A DNA stretch of 64,000 nt from Pseudomonas cedrina subsp. cedrina. GTDB taxonomy: Bacteria > Pseudomonadota > Gammaproteobacteria > Pseudomonadales > Pseudomonadaceae. The DNA lies in assembly GCF_001983175.1 (NCBI RefSeq), contig NZ_MNPW01000008.1, positions 124,001 to 188,000 of the forward strand, given 5' to 3'. The notes below the pieces were generated by a model. It was given only the letters and a program-made list of their open reading frames with translations, did no database searches and was not told where the DNA came from. Within the stretch, counting starts at the first letter, position 1; every line of letters begins with the position of its first letter. This document shows, one piece after another, positions 8,891 to 17,111 of the stretch. The translations under genes and the position numbers were made by a program.

Positions 8891-9445
8891 TCAGGGCAAG
8901 GGTGAAAAGGGCGAACGCCCATCCGCACTCTGCAATTCCTGCAAATAATTGCGGAAAATCTGCCCCAGCACCTGCGTCGCCACTTCCAGCTCATCGCGCT
9001 GCATGTGCTCGGCCACTTCATCAGCCGTGTCCAGCGCGTCTTCGGCGCCGTTGACCGCAGCCATTTTCAACACGATGTACGCCTGCACGTTGTTGGCCGG
9101 TACGCCTTCGCCTTTGAAAAACATGCTGCCCAACTGAAACTGCGCTTGGGCATGACCCTGCAGCGAAGCTTTCTCGAAGTAGCTCAAGGCCTTGTTGAGG
9201 TCACGTGCCGGGTTTTTGCTGTCGTGGAAGTACTCGCCCAACTCGTATTGCGCCTGCGCATCGCCGCCGTCGGCCTGTTTTTGGCACGCGCTCAGGGCTT
9301 CGGCCTGGCTGTCTGGCTGGGTATTGAGGGTGCAGCGACCCATCGCTGGGATTAACAACGAGTTGCCGCCTGCTTGTGCATGCGCCAGCAGCGGCTGAAG
9401 GAGCAACAGGCAGCCCAGAACCAGGGTGCGGCCGGTGCGTTTCAT
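8891..9445 (-). CDS. Exported Sel1/TPR-repeat protein
   Basis: A 184-residue protein with a clear signal peptide (MKRTGRTLVLGCLLLLQPLLAHA, cleaved near residue 23) and Sel1-like repeats at about residues 60-130. The repeat cores are AQAQYELGEYFHDSKNPARD and AQAQFQLGSMFFKGEGVP. Sel1 repeats are helical scaffolds for protein contacts, often in the periplasm. The conserved cysteines in MGRCTLN and LSACQKQ could form a disulfide. ATG 9445 was chosen because the signal peptide begins there; upstream in-frame sequence is arginine-rich and not signal-like. No catalytic motif is seen and its partner is unknown. It lies alone between REP repeats and hemL. Confidence 0.85.
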   Translation of the reverse strand: MKRTGRTLVLGCLLLLQPLLAHAQAGGNSLLIPAMGRCTLNTQPDSQAEALSACQKQADGGDAQAQYELGEYFHDSKNPARDLNKALSYFEKASLQGHAQAQFQLGSMFFKGEGVPANNVQAYIVLKMAAVNGAEDALDTADEVAEHMQRDELEVATQVLGQIFRNYLQELQSADGRSPFSPLP

Positions 9446-9630
9446 GGGAATCGACTTACCTCTGACGGGGCGCGCGGACCCTCGGGGGGTCCAATAAGCG
9501 CGCATTATGAAATAAGCAGGCCTCTGCTTACAAAGTCTTTACTCGTTTTTCTGCTGGTTGGGCAAGTTATCTGCCGGATTGCAGGTAATTTCTCGAAAAA
9601 AGTCGGAAATATCTGTCAGTAAAGTAGCAA

Positions 9631-9656
9631 TCAGGCACCGTTTGCGCGGTGCCTGA
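9631..9656 (-). terminator. Probable terminator of the thiD-thiE-hemL operon
   Basis: A perfect 10-bp stem (TCAGGCACCG / CGGTGCCTGA) with a 6-base loop begins 14 bp after the hemL stop on the minus strand. The following T tract is weak (TTGCTACTTT), so termination strength is uncertain. Confidence 0.65.
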
Positions 9657-9669
9657 TGGTGGCTGCCGA

Positions 9670-10953
9670 TTACTTCAGTGCAGCGAAGGCCCGCTCGGCT
9701 GCGTCGAGGGTCAGTTTCAGCTCGGCGTCGCCATGGGCGATCGAGGTGAAGCCGGCTTCGAAAGCGCTCGGCGCCAAGTACACGCCGCCTTCAAGCATAA
9801 GGTGGAAGAAGCGCTTGAACAGATCGGCATCGCTGCCCATCACGTCATCGAAGGTGACGATATCGTCGGCGCCGCTGAAGTACAGGCCGAACATGCCGCC
9901 CGCCTGGGTGGTAACAAAGGGGATACCGGCCGCATCGGCGCGCAGTTGCAGGCCATCGAGCAGGCGAGTGGTGTAGTCGGTCAATTCGGCGTGGAAGCCT
10001 GGGCGGCTGATCAGGCGCAGGGTGGTCAGGCCGGCGGCCATCGCCAGCGGGTTACCCGATAAGGTGCCCGCTTGATACACCGGGCCCAGCGGCGCGATGT
10101 GCTGCATGATTTCGCGTTTGCCGCCGAAGCAGCCCACCGGCATGCCGCCGCCGATGATCTTGCCGAAAGTGCTCAGGTCCGGCGTCACACCGTAGTGGGC
10201 CTGGGCGCCGCCAAGGGCGACGCGGAAACCGGTCATCACTTCGTCGAAAATCAGCACCACGCCGTGCTTGTCGCACTGCTCGCGCAGCCCTTCGAGGAAG
10301 CCTGGCGCCGGCGGTACGCAGTTCATGTTACCAGCCACCGGTTCGACGATGATGCACGCCACGTCCTGGCCCACCTCACTGAGCATCTGCTCGACGGCGC
10401 CGATGTCGTTGAACGGCAGGGTCAAGGTGTGTTTGGCAAACGCCGCCGGCACACCGGCCGAGCTTGGTACGCCTTGGGTCAGCGCACCGGAGCCGGCTTT
10501 TACCAACAGGCTGTCGGAGTGGCCGTGGTAGCAGCCTTCGAACTTGATAATGCTGTCGCGGCCGGTGAAACCACGGGCCAGGCGGATTGCGCTCATGGTG
10601 GCCTCGGTGCCGGAGCTGACCATGCGCACCATTTCCATCGACGGCACAATGCTGCACACCAGGTCAGCCATCTCGGTTTCCATGGCGGTCGGCGCGCCGT
10701 AGGAAAGGCCGTGTTGCAGTTGCTGACGCACAGCGTCCAGCACGTCCGGGTGGCTGTGGCCGAGGATCATCGGGCCCCAGGAGCCCACATAGTCGACGTA
10801 GCGTTTGTCATCTTCGTCGGTGACGTAGGCGCCTTCGGCATGCTTGAAGAACAACGGCGTGCCGCCCACGCTCTTGAACGCACGCACGGGGGAGTTCACA
10901 CCGCCGGGGATGTGTTTCTGGGCATTGGCAAACAGGGTTTCGGAACGGGACAT
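9670..10953 (-). CDS. hemL: Glutamate-1-semialdehyde 2,1-aminomutase
   Basis: PLP-dependent enzyme that isomerises glutamate-1-semialdehyde to 5-aminolevulinate in the C5 haem pathway. It has 427 residues from ATG 10953. The PLP lysine is K265, in STFGKIIGGGMPVG. The aspartate region LIFDEVMTGFR, the substrate loop VKAGSGALTQGVPSSAG and the class-III aminotransferase C-terminus are all present. Longer in-frame starts run into thiE and were rejected. It starts 16 bp after the thiE stop. A thiD-thiE-hemL order is common in pseudomonads, putting thiamin salvage and haem synthesis on one transcript. Confidence 0.97.
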   Translation of the reverse strand: MSRSETLFANAQKHIPGGVNSPVRAFKSVGGTPLFFKHAEGAYVTDEDDKRYVDYVGSWGPMILGHSHPDVLDAVRQQLQHGLSYGAPTAMETEMADLVCSIVPSMEMVRMVSSGTEATMSAIRLARGFTGRDSIIKFEGCYHGHSDSLLVKAGSGALTQGVPSSAGVPAAFAKHTLTLPFNDIGAVEQMLSEVGQDVACIIVEPVAGNMNCVPPAPGFLEGLREQCDKHGVVLIFDEVMTGFRVALGGAQAHYGVTPDLSTFGKIIGGGMPVGCFGGKREIMQHIAPLGPVYQAGTLSGNPLAMAAGLTTLRLISRPGFHAELTDYTTRLLDGLQLRADAAGIPFVTTQAGGMFGLYFSGADDIVTFDDVMGSDADLFKRFFHLMLEGGVYLAPSAFEAGFTSIAHGDAELKLTLDAAERAFAALK

Positions 10954-10969
10954 GATGGGCTCTCTGAAA

Positions 10970-11593
10970 TCAAATCTTGAAAAGGGCGTTGAACGCACGG
11001 GCGCGACGCGTGACTTCCTGGGTGCTGTCGGCACCGAACAGGCCGTGCACCACCGCCAGCAGGTCGGCACCGTGGCCCACCAGGGGTTCGGCGTTCTCCA
11101 AGGTGACACCGCCGATCACGCAGATTGGCAGGTGCAGACGCTTGCGCGCGTCGGCGAGCATCTCAACGGTGGCGGCCGGTGCGCCGGGCTTGGTGCTGGA
11201 ATTGAAAAAGCGGCCGAAGGCGACGTAGCTGGCGCCTTCCTTGGCGGCCTGTTCGGCCAGTTCGATATGGCTGTGGCAGGTGGCGCCGATGATCGCCTTG
11301 GAGCCGAGCAGCGCACGGGCCGGGGTCAGCGGGCCGTCGGTCTGGCCCAAGTGCACGCCGACACCGAGGCGAGCGGCCAATTCAGCGTCATCGTTGATGA
11401 TCAGTTGAGTCTTGTAGCGCGAGCACAGTTCCCGCAGTTTTTCCGCTTCACGCAGGCGCCGGGCTTCGTCGCTGCTTTTGTCGCGGTATTGCAGCAGGGT
11501 CACGCCTCCGTCCAGCGCCGCTTCGACGTAGGCGAGGAATTTGCCGGCCAATAATTGGCTGTCGGTAATGGCGTAAAGGCCACGTAGTTTCAT
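10970..11593 (-). CDS. thiE: Thiamine-phosphate synthase
   Basis: Couples HMP-pyrophosphate and thiazole phosphate to thiamin monophosphate. The 207-residue TIM barrel shows the family motifs GVTLLQYRDK (pyrophosphate-binding), LIINDD (Mg-binding aspartates), GVHLGQTD, GATCHSHIELAEQA, YVAFGRFFNSSTKP and VIGGVTLENA. It lies 18 bp downstream of thiD and 16 bp upstream of hemL on the minus strand, an evident operon. I see no TPP riboswitch before thiD, so thiamin control would have to act elsewhere. Confidence 0.97.
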   Translation of the reverse strand: MKLRGLYAITDSQLLAGKFLAYVEAALDGGVTLLQYRDKSSDEARRLREAEKLRELCSRYKTQLIINDDAELAARLGVGVHLGQTDGPLTPARALLGSKAIIGATCHSHIELAEQAAKEGASYVAFGRFFNSSTKPGAPAATVEMLADARKRLHLPICVIGGVTLENAEPLVGHGADLLAVVHGLFGADSTQEVTRRARAFNALFKI

Positions 11594-11611
11594 CGGGCGA
11601 GCCTCTCGGCG

Positions 11612-12409
11612 TTACGAACAGAAATCCAGCGGCAACCGGCGCGGTACAAACTGGCCCTGGCCGAGTTGTTCGGCATCACGCAGGGTGCGCCAAGTGTAGT
11701 TGAGCGCCGATTGCACGGCGCTGACCAGGCCTTCGCCCTGGGCGATTCGCCCGGCCAACGCGCTGGCCAACGTGCAGCCCGAACCGTGATAACTGCCGGG
11801 CAGGCGCTGGCAGGTAAAGGTCTGGCGCGTGCCGTCGCGACTGTACAGCCGGTTGTGCACTTCGTGCTCGTCGCCGTGGCCGCCAGTGATCAGCAGATGC
11901 TTGATGTACGGCAACAGCTTCTCGGCGCACTCATCCGCCGTGCCTTCAGGCAGTTCTGCGAGGATGCGCGCTTCGGGCAGGTTCGGCGTGGCGATCAGCG
12001 ACAACGGCAACAGCCGCTCGCGCATCGCGAAGCCGACTTCGTCCTTGCCCAGGCTGCCCCCGCCACCGGCGCGCAGTACCGGGTCGCACACCACCGGCAG
12101 GTGCGGGTGCGCCTGCAGCAGTTCAACCACGGTGTCGACCATCGCGGTGGAACCGAGCATGCCCAGCTTGACCGCCGCCACCTCGGAATCGCCGAGCACG
12201 GCATTGGCCTGGGCCAGTACCCACTCGCGGTCGAGCACGCGGAAATCGCTGACGTTGACGGTGTTCTGCACGGTCAGGGCGGTGACGGCCGGGGCCGCAT
12301 GGCAACCCTGGGCGAGCAGGGCTTCGATATCTGCCTGCAAGCCGGCGCCACCACTGGGATCATGGCCGGAGAGACAGAGGACAACGGGGCGAGAGCTGTA
12401 GATATTCAT
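11612..12409 (-). CDS. thiD: Hydroxymethylpyrimidine/phosphomethylpyrimidine kinase
   Basis: Ribokinase-fold enzyme that phosphorylates HMP and HMP-P on the pyrimidine branch of thiamin synthesis. It has 265 residues from ATG 12409. The N-terminal signature LCLSGHDPSGGAGLQADIE, the middle CDPVLRAGGG and the ATP/catalytic motif PGSYHGSGCTLASALAG (anion hole and general base) are intact. A start seven codons upstream (MVVSSRT) is possible, but MNIYSSRPVVLCLSG fits the family. It is the first gene of the thiD-thiE-hemL operon, divergent from ladS across 287 bp. Confidence 0.96.
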   Translation of the reverse strand: MNIYSSRPVVLCLSGHDPSGGAGLQADIEALLAQGCHAAPAVTALTVQNTVNVSDFRVLDREWVLAQANAVLGDSEVAAVKLGMLGSTAMVDTVVELLQAHPHLPVVCDPVLRAGGGGSLGKDEVGFAMRERLLPLSLIATPNLPEARILAELPEGTADECAEKLLPYIKHLLITGGHGDEHEVHNRLYSRDGTRQTFTCQRLPGSYHGSGCTLASALAGRIAQGEGLVSAVQSALNYTWRTLRDAEQLGQGQFVPRRLPLDFCS

Positions 12410-12643
12410 GGTGCGCGAGCTTACCACCAAACGCTTTTGGCGGGGCCTTCCGACGATGCCTGAATGTTAGACGTATTTATCGCGGTTTATGGCGGTTTGC
12501 TAGTATTTGCCGGATGCGGTAGAACGCGCTGTAACCCTTGTTCTAGAGCCTTTCGAAATTTTATTTCAATGGTGTCTAATTGCCTTTAGCGGCTATGCTA
12601 GAGTGGATCCAAACGACTAACTGTATTGCCGGTGTACGTCTTC

Positions 12644-12667
12644 TCAAAAGGATGGGGGGCTTTTTGA
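12644..12667 (+). promoter_or_regulatory. Hairpin with GGA next to its loop in the ladS 5' leader
   Basis: TCAAAAG (12644-12650) can pair with CTTTTTGA (12660-12667), leaving a G-rich loop that begins GA after the closing G, so an AAGGA-type motif lies at the top of the stem. It is 29 bp upstream of the ladS ATG. RsmA/CsrA proteins bind GGA in hairpin loops. That this is such a site is inference. Confidence 0.4.
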
Positions 12668-12696
12668 CATAACCGGACAGGCCACGCTGGGGCTCT

Positions 12697-15087
12697 ATGC
12701 GCTATTTGCTGATGTTACTGTTGTGCGGGCTGCCGATGCTCGCCGGCGCCGTTGAGTTCACCCAGGACACGCGAAGCCTGCCGTTGGGTCGGGCCATGCA
12801 AGTGCTCGAAGACCCGACCGATGCCTTGACCATCGCTGATGTCAGCGCGCCTTCCGCCGCCGTGCAGTTCAAACTCCACGATAAAGACACCCTGAATGCG
12901 GGCTACTCGCGCTCAGTGTTCTGGCTGAAGGTCAATCTGCACTACCAGCCCGATCATTCCGACGCGCAACGCACCTGGTTGCTGGAACTGGCCTACCCGC
13001 CGCTCGATCATCTTGACCTCTACTTGCCTGACAGCACCGGTATCTATCGCCTGGCCGGGCGAACCGGGGATGCGCTGGCGTTTTCCGCCCGCGAGATCCG
13101 GCAGAACAACTACCTGTTCAAGGTCGACTTTGCCCCTGGGGAGGCGAAGACCGTCTACCTGCGTCTGCAAAGCGAAGGCTCGATCCAGGCGCCATTGACG
13201 CTCTGGTCCAGCACCGCCTACCTGGAGCAGCAACCGCTGCGCCTGTACGTATTGGGTCTGATTTATGGCGTGTTGCTCGGCATGCTGGTCTACAACCTGT
13301 TCATCTACCTCAGCGTGCGCGACACCAGCTACCTCTATTACATCTTCTATATCGCTTCGTTCGGCATGTACCAGCTGTCGGTCAACGGCGCGGCGGTGGA
13401 GTATTTCTGGCCGAACAACCCCTGGTGGGCGAATGCCGCGACGCCGTTCCTGATCGGTGCGTCGGCGTTGTTCGGCAGCCTGTTTGCGCGCAGCTTTCTG
13501 CACACGGCCCAGCACAGTCGCTGGATCAACCGCCTGTTGCTGACACTGGTGGCCTGCGGTGGCGTGGTGATGCTGCTGTCGTTGATGACCAGCTATGCCC
13601 TTGCGCTGCGCCTGGCCACCGGGTTGGCGCTGGTGTTCACCGTGACTATCTTTGTGGCGGCCATCAAGGCCTGGTATTGCGGCCAGCGAGTGGCGCGCTA
13701 CTTCATCATCGCCTGGTCGGCGTTCCTGCTGGGTGGGGTGGTGAATACACTGATGGTGCTGGGCTACCTGCCCAATGTGTTCCTGACCATGTACGCCAGC
13801 CAGATCGGCTCGGCGATTGAAGTGGCGTTGTTGTCCCTGGCCCTGGCCGACCGCATCAACGCCATGCGCGAGCAACAGGCGCAGATCCTGTTCGACGCCA
13901 GCCAGAAGCTCGAAGTGCTCAACCAGCAATTGGCCCGCAGCAACCGCCTCAAGGATGAATTCCTCGCCACCCTGACCCATGAACTGCGCACGCCCATGAA
14001 CGGCGTGATCGGTTCCCTTGAACTGATGCAAACCCTGCCGCTGGACGCGGACCTGGCGAGCTACCAGCAAACCGCGGCGGGTTCGGCGCGGGACATGATG
14101 CGCATGGTCAATGGCATCCTCACCCTCACCGAATTGCAGGCTGGACGCTTGAGTGCCCAGCCCCAGGTGTTCAGCCTGCGCGGCACGCTCGACACCTTGC
14201 GCCAGCAGTTCAACGCCAGTGCCCAGGGCAAAGGCCTGGCGTTTTCCATCGACGTGGCGCACGAGCTGCCGGACCGCGTGCTGGGCGATGCCGATAAACT
14301 GCTGCAGTGCCTGGACTGCTTGCTCGATAACGCCTTCAAGTTCACCCACGAAGGCTCAGTGCGCCTGCGTGTGGTCGGCGTGCCCCAGAGCGACGGTGCC
14401 CTGCACATAAGCTTTATCGTCACCGACACCGGTATCGGCTTTGCTTTCCTCGATGAGGCTACGCTGTATCAGCGGTTCTTCCAGCTCGATGGCTCGACGA
14501 CGCGCGAGTACGGCGGACTGGGTATCGGGCTGGCGATCTGCCGTCAATTGATCGAGTTGCTGGGCGGGCGCCTTACCCATCATTCCGAACCGAGCAAGGG
14601 CAGCCGCTTCCAGCTGGACGTAACACTCAGCCCGGTTGCGCCCGAAGCGAAGCCTGCGCCAGAGCGGCAACGTTCGCCCCAGGAGTGCGCGGTGCTGTTG
14701 GTCGATGACAACAGCGTCGGCCAGTGGGTGGTGCGTGGCATGCTGCTCAAGCTGGGTTACCGGGTGAAAACCGTCGACACGGCTCCGAACGCGTTGGCGG
14801 CTTTGCAGGGTGGGGATTTTGACGCGGTACTGCTGGATATTCCCGAAGGCGGGTTCTCATTGTGCTGTCAGATTCGGGCACTGCCTGGCTGTGGTGAGTT
14901 GCCGGTGATCGCCTTGAGCACTTCGCTCAATGTGTCGGAGCGTGAGGGTTGCCATGGTGTGGGCGTGTCTGATCGCCTGGCCAAGCCGGTGCGGTTCGAG
15001 GCGTTGCAAGCGGTGTTGGAACGCCGCTTGTTGTGTCCAGCAGAGGGCAAAAGCGCCGCGTATTCGGCAGGTTTACCACTTTTTTAA
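12697..15087 (+). CDS. ladS: Hybrid sensor histidine kinase LadS
   Basis: A 796-residue hybrid kinase of the LadS type. It has a signal peptide (1-18), a periplasmic 7TMR-DISMED2 sensor (about 30-175), seven helices of the 7TMR-DISM block (about 185-385), a short coiled coil, HisKA with the phospho-acceptor H428 in FLATLTHELRTPMNG, a HATPase domain (DNAFKF, TDTGIGF, GGLGIGLAIC) and a C-terminal receiver with acidic VDD, acceptor D714 and LAKPV lysine. In P. aeruginosa LadS feeds the GacS/GacA phosphorelay and so favours rsm small RNAs and biofilm. The gene order thiD / ladS / aidB-like / amn matches that species as I recall it. ATG 12697 gives a proper signal peptide. Confidence 0.92.
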   Translation: MRYLLMLLLCGLPMLAGAVEFTQDTRSLPLGRAMQVLEDPTDALTIADVSAPSAAVQFKLHDKDTLNAGYSRSVFWLKVNLHYQPDHSDAQRTWLLELAYPPLDHLDLYLPDSTGIYRLAGRTGDALAFSAREIRQNNYLFKVDFAPGEAKTVYLRLQSEGSIQAPLTLWSSTAYLEQQPLRLYVLGLIYGVLLGMLVYNLFIYLSVRDTSYLYYIFYIASFGMYQLSVNGAAVEYFWPNNPWWANAATPFLIGASALFGSLFARSFLHTAQHSRWINRLLLTLVACGGVVMLLSLMTSYALALRLATGLALVFTVTIFVAAIKAWYCGQRVARYFIIAWSAFLLGGVVNTLMVLGYLPNVFLTMYASQIGSAIEVALLSLALADRINAMREQQAQILFDASQKLEVLNQQLARSNRLKDEFLATLTHELRTPMNGVIGSLELMQTLPLDADLASYQQTAAGSARDMMRMVNGILTLTELQAGRLSAQPQVFSLRGTLDTLRQQFNASAQGKGLAFSIDVAHELPDRVLGDADKLLQCLDCLLDNAFKFTHEGSVRLRVVGVPQSDGALHISFIVTDTGIGFAFLDEATLYQRFFQLDGSTTREYGGLGIGLAICRQLIELLGGRLTHHSEPSKGSRFQLDVTLSPVAPEAKPAPERQRSPQECAVLLVDDNSVGQWVVRGMLLKLGYRVKTVDTAPNALAALQGGDFDAVLLDIPEGGFSLCCQIRALPGCGELPVIALSTSLNVSEREGCHGVGVSDRLAKPVRFEALQAVLERRLLCPAEGKSAAYSAGLPLF

Positions 15088-15135
15088 GCGGGTTGACGGT
15101 GCTTAACTGAAAAGACCGGCCTCTCGGCATGCCCT

Positions 15136-15235
15136 TGTAGGAGCGAGCTTGCTCGCGAAAAACCTGAGAACAACGCGTTTATCTAGAATGAACGCGTTAT
15201 CGTTGACGTTCTTCGCGAGCAAGCTCGCTCCTACA
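15136..15235. repeat. REPIN, TAGGAGCGAGCTTGCTCGC family
   Basis: A second REP family, distinct from the GTGGGAGCTGG one: arms TGTAGGAGCGAGCTTGCTCG and reverse complement, each itself a hairpin (GAGCGAGCTTGCTC). The loop carries an imperfect inverted repeat (AACGCGTTTATC / GAACGCGTTATC is direct-like, with CGTT/AACG pairings). It separates ladS from the AidB-like gene, where I recall P. aeruginosa having a TetR regulator gene. Confidence 0.95.
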
Positions 15236-15277
15236 GGAGGCGTTGATCGACATTGGCCTTTTTCCTGGAGGCCCGTC

Positions 15278-16930
15278 ATGAACCTGCATCAGTTCGCCGA
15301 AACCCACGACGTCACCAACCAGCCCCCGTCCCTGGACGGCACCAACCTGTACCGTATCGATGTGCCCCTGCAAGAATGGTCGCGCCGCTTTGGTGCCGGC
15401 TGGGCGCAACCGCGCATCGATGCCTACGGCGCGTTGGCCGGCGGGCCGCTGATGGCGGCCGGGTTCCTGGCGAACCAGAACAAACCGGTGTTCAACAGCC
15501 ATGACCGTTATGGTCACCGCATCGACCTGGTGGAGTTTCATCCGGCCTATCACGAGCTGATGCGTACCGCCGTCGAGCACGGCCTGCCGTCGCTGCCGTG
15601 GGCCCATCCGCAGCACGGCGCCCATGTAGCCCGCGCCGCCATGACGTACCTGCACACCCAGGCCGAAGCCGGCACCGGTTGCCCGCTGACCATGACCTTC
15701 GCCTGTGTTCCGGCCCTGCGTTTGCAGCCGGAGTTGGCTGACACCTGGCTGCCGAAAATACTCAGCACCCACTACGACCCGCGCAACGTCGGCATCGCCC
15801 ACAAGGCCGGCGCCACCATCGGCATGGCTATGACCGAAAAGCAGGGCGGCACCGATGTGCGCGCCAACACCACCCGTGCCTATCCAGTGGGCGCCGGCGG
15901 CCCGGGCCAGGCCTATGAGCTGGTGGGCCATAAATGGTTCTGCTCGGCGCCGATGTGCGACGCGTTCCTGACCCTGGCGCAGACCGACAAGGGCCTGACC
16001 TGTTTCCTGCTGCCCCGGCACCGCCCGGACGACACACGCAACGCGTTCTACATCCAGCGTCTCAAAAACAAGCTCGGCAACTGCTCCAATGCCTCCAGCG
16101 AAGTGGAGTTTCGCGGCGCCCTGGCCTGGATGATCGGCGAAGAGGGCCGCGGCGTGCCGACCATCATCGAAATGGTGGCGATGACCCGCTTCGATTGCAT
16201 GGTCGGCTCCAGCGCCCTGATGCGCCAGGCGCTGACCCAGGCCAGCCATCATTGTGCCCATCGTTCGGTGGGCGGCCGCATGCTCAGCGAGCAACCGCTG
16301 ATGCAAAACGTGCTGGCTGACCTGGCGCTGGAAAGCGAAGCCGCCCTGGCCTTGAGCCTGCGCATGGGCCGCGCGTTGGACCACTTGGGCGATGAGCAGG
16401 AAGCCAAGTTCGCCCGGCTGGTGACCGCGGTGGGCAAATATTGGATCTGCAAGCGCGCCCCGGCGATGATCAACGAGGCCGCCGAGTGCATGGGCGGCGC
16501 GGGGTATGTCGAGGACAGCATCCTGCCGCGCCTGTACCGCGAGGCACCGGTGAACTCGACGTGGGAAGGCTCCGGCAACGTACAATGCCTGGACGTGCTG
16601 CGGGCGTTGTCGAAGGAGCCGGGGGTGCTGGAGGCGTTGTTTGTCGAGCTGGGGGACGGCCATGGGGACAAGCAACTGGCGCGGCGGATTGAACAGCTGA
16701 AGTCGGCATTCATGGACACCCAGGACATCCAGTACCGCGCGCGACAGCTCACCGAGGATATTGCCGTGGCGTTGCAGGCCAAATTGTTGCTGGAGGCGGG
16801 GCATGCGGCGGTCAGCGATGGGTTTATTGCCGGCCGGTTGGGGGAGTCGTCCGGTCGGGTCTACGGCGCCTTGCCGCGTGGCGTGGATGTGGAAGCGCTT
16901 GTCGCCCGCGCAACCCCTCAATTTATCTGA
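15278..16930 (+). CDS. AidB-like acyl-CoA dehydrogenase family protein
   Basis: A 550-residue FAD protein of the AidB branch of acyl-CoA dehydrogenases. The AidB N-terminal domain (about 15-170) is followed by the dehydrogenase middle domain with GMAMTEKQGGTDVRANTT and LVGHKWFCSAPMCDAFL (flavin contacts), and then the helical C-terminal domain with MTRFDCMVGSSALMRQAL and ECMGGAGYVEDSILPRLYREAPVNSTWEGSGNV. E. coli AidB is a member of the adaptive response to alkylation. Its true substrate is unresolved, so no strict enzymatic claim is made. ATG 15278 has a GGAGG site. The preceding REPIN ends 43 bp before the start. Confidence 0.92.
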   Translation: MNLHQFAETHDVTNQPPSLDGTNLYRIDVPLQEWSRRFGAGWAQPRIDAYGALAGGPLMAAGFLANQNKPVFNSHDRYGHRIDLVEFHPAYHELMRTAVEHGLPSLPWAHPQHGAHVARAAMTYLHTQAEAGTGCPLTMTFACVPALRLQPELADTWLPKILSTHYDPRNVGIAHKAGATIGMAMTEKQGGTDVRANTTRAYPVGAGGPGQAYELVGHKWFCSAPMCDAFLTLAQTDKGLTCFLLPRHRPDDTRNAFYIQRLKNKLGNCSNASSEVEFRGALAWMIGEEGRGVPTIIEMVAMTRFDCMVGSSALMRQALTQASHHCAHRSVGGRMLSEQPLMQNVLADLALESEAALALSLRMGRALDHLGDEQEAKFARLVTAVGKYWICKRAPAMINEAAECMGGAGYVEDSILPRLYREAPVNSTWEGSGNVQCLDVLRALSKEPGVLEALFVELGDGHGDKQLARRIEQLKSAFMDTQDIQYRARQLTEDIAVALQAKLLLEAGHAAVSDGFIAGRLGESSGRVYGALPRGVDVEALVARATPQFI

Positions 16931-16945
16931 ATAAACACGGTCAAT

Positions 16946-17034
16946 TGTGGGAGCTGGCTTGCCTGCGATAGCGGTGGGACAGTTATATAGTTGTTGGCTG
17001 GCACACAGCCATCGCAGGCAAGCCAGCTCCCACA
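16946..17034. repeat. REPIN, GTGGGAGCTGGCTTGCC family
   Basis: Complete inverted REP pair 15 bp after the AidB-like stop, with arms as in the other copies and loop TAGTTGTTGGCTGGC. It lies between two genes on the same strand. Confidence 0.95.
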
Positions 17035-17111
17035 TTGGTAGCATTCCAATTCCTTTGTTTAAGTGAGCCTGGGATACAGGCAAGATAAAGACCTGCAACT
17101 CAGTACACAGG

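Noticed and set aside
12410..12696. TPP riboswitch before thiD
   Set aside because: No CTGAGA/ACCTGATCTGG-type conserved core could be found in the thiD leader.
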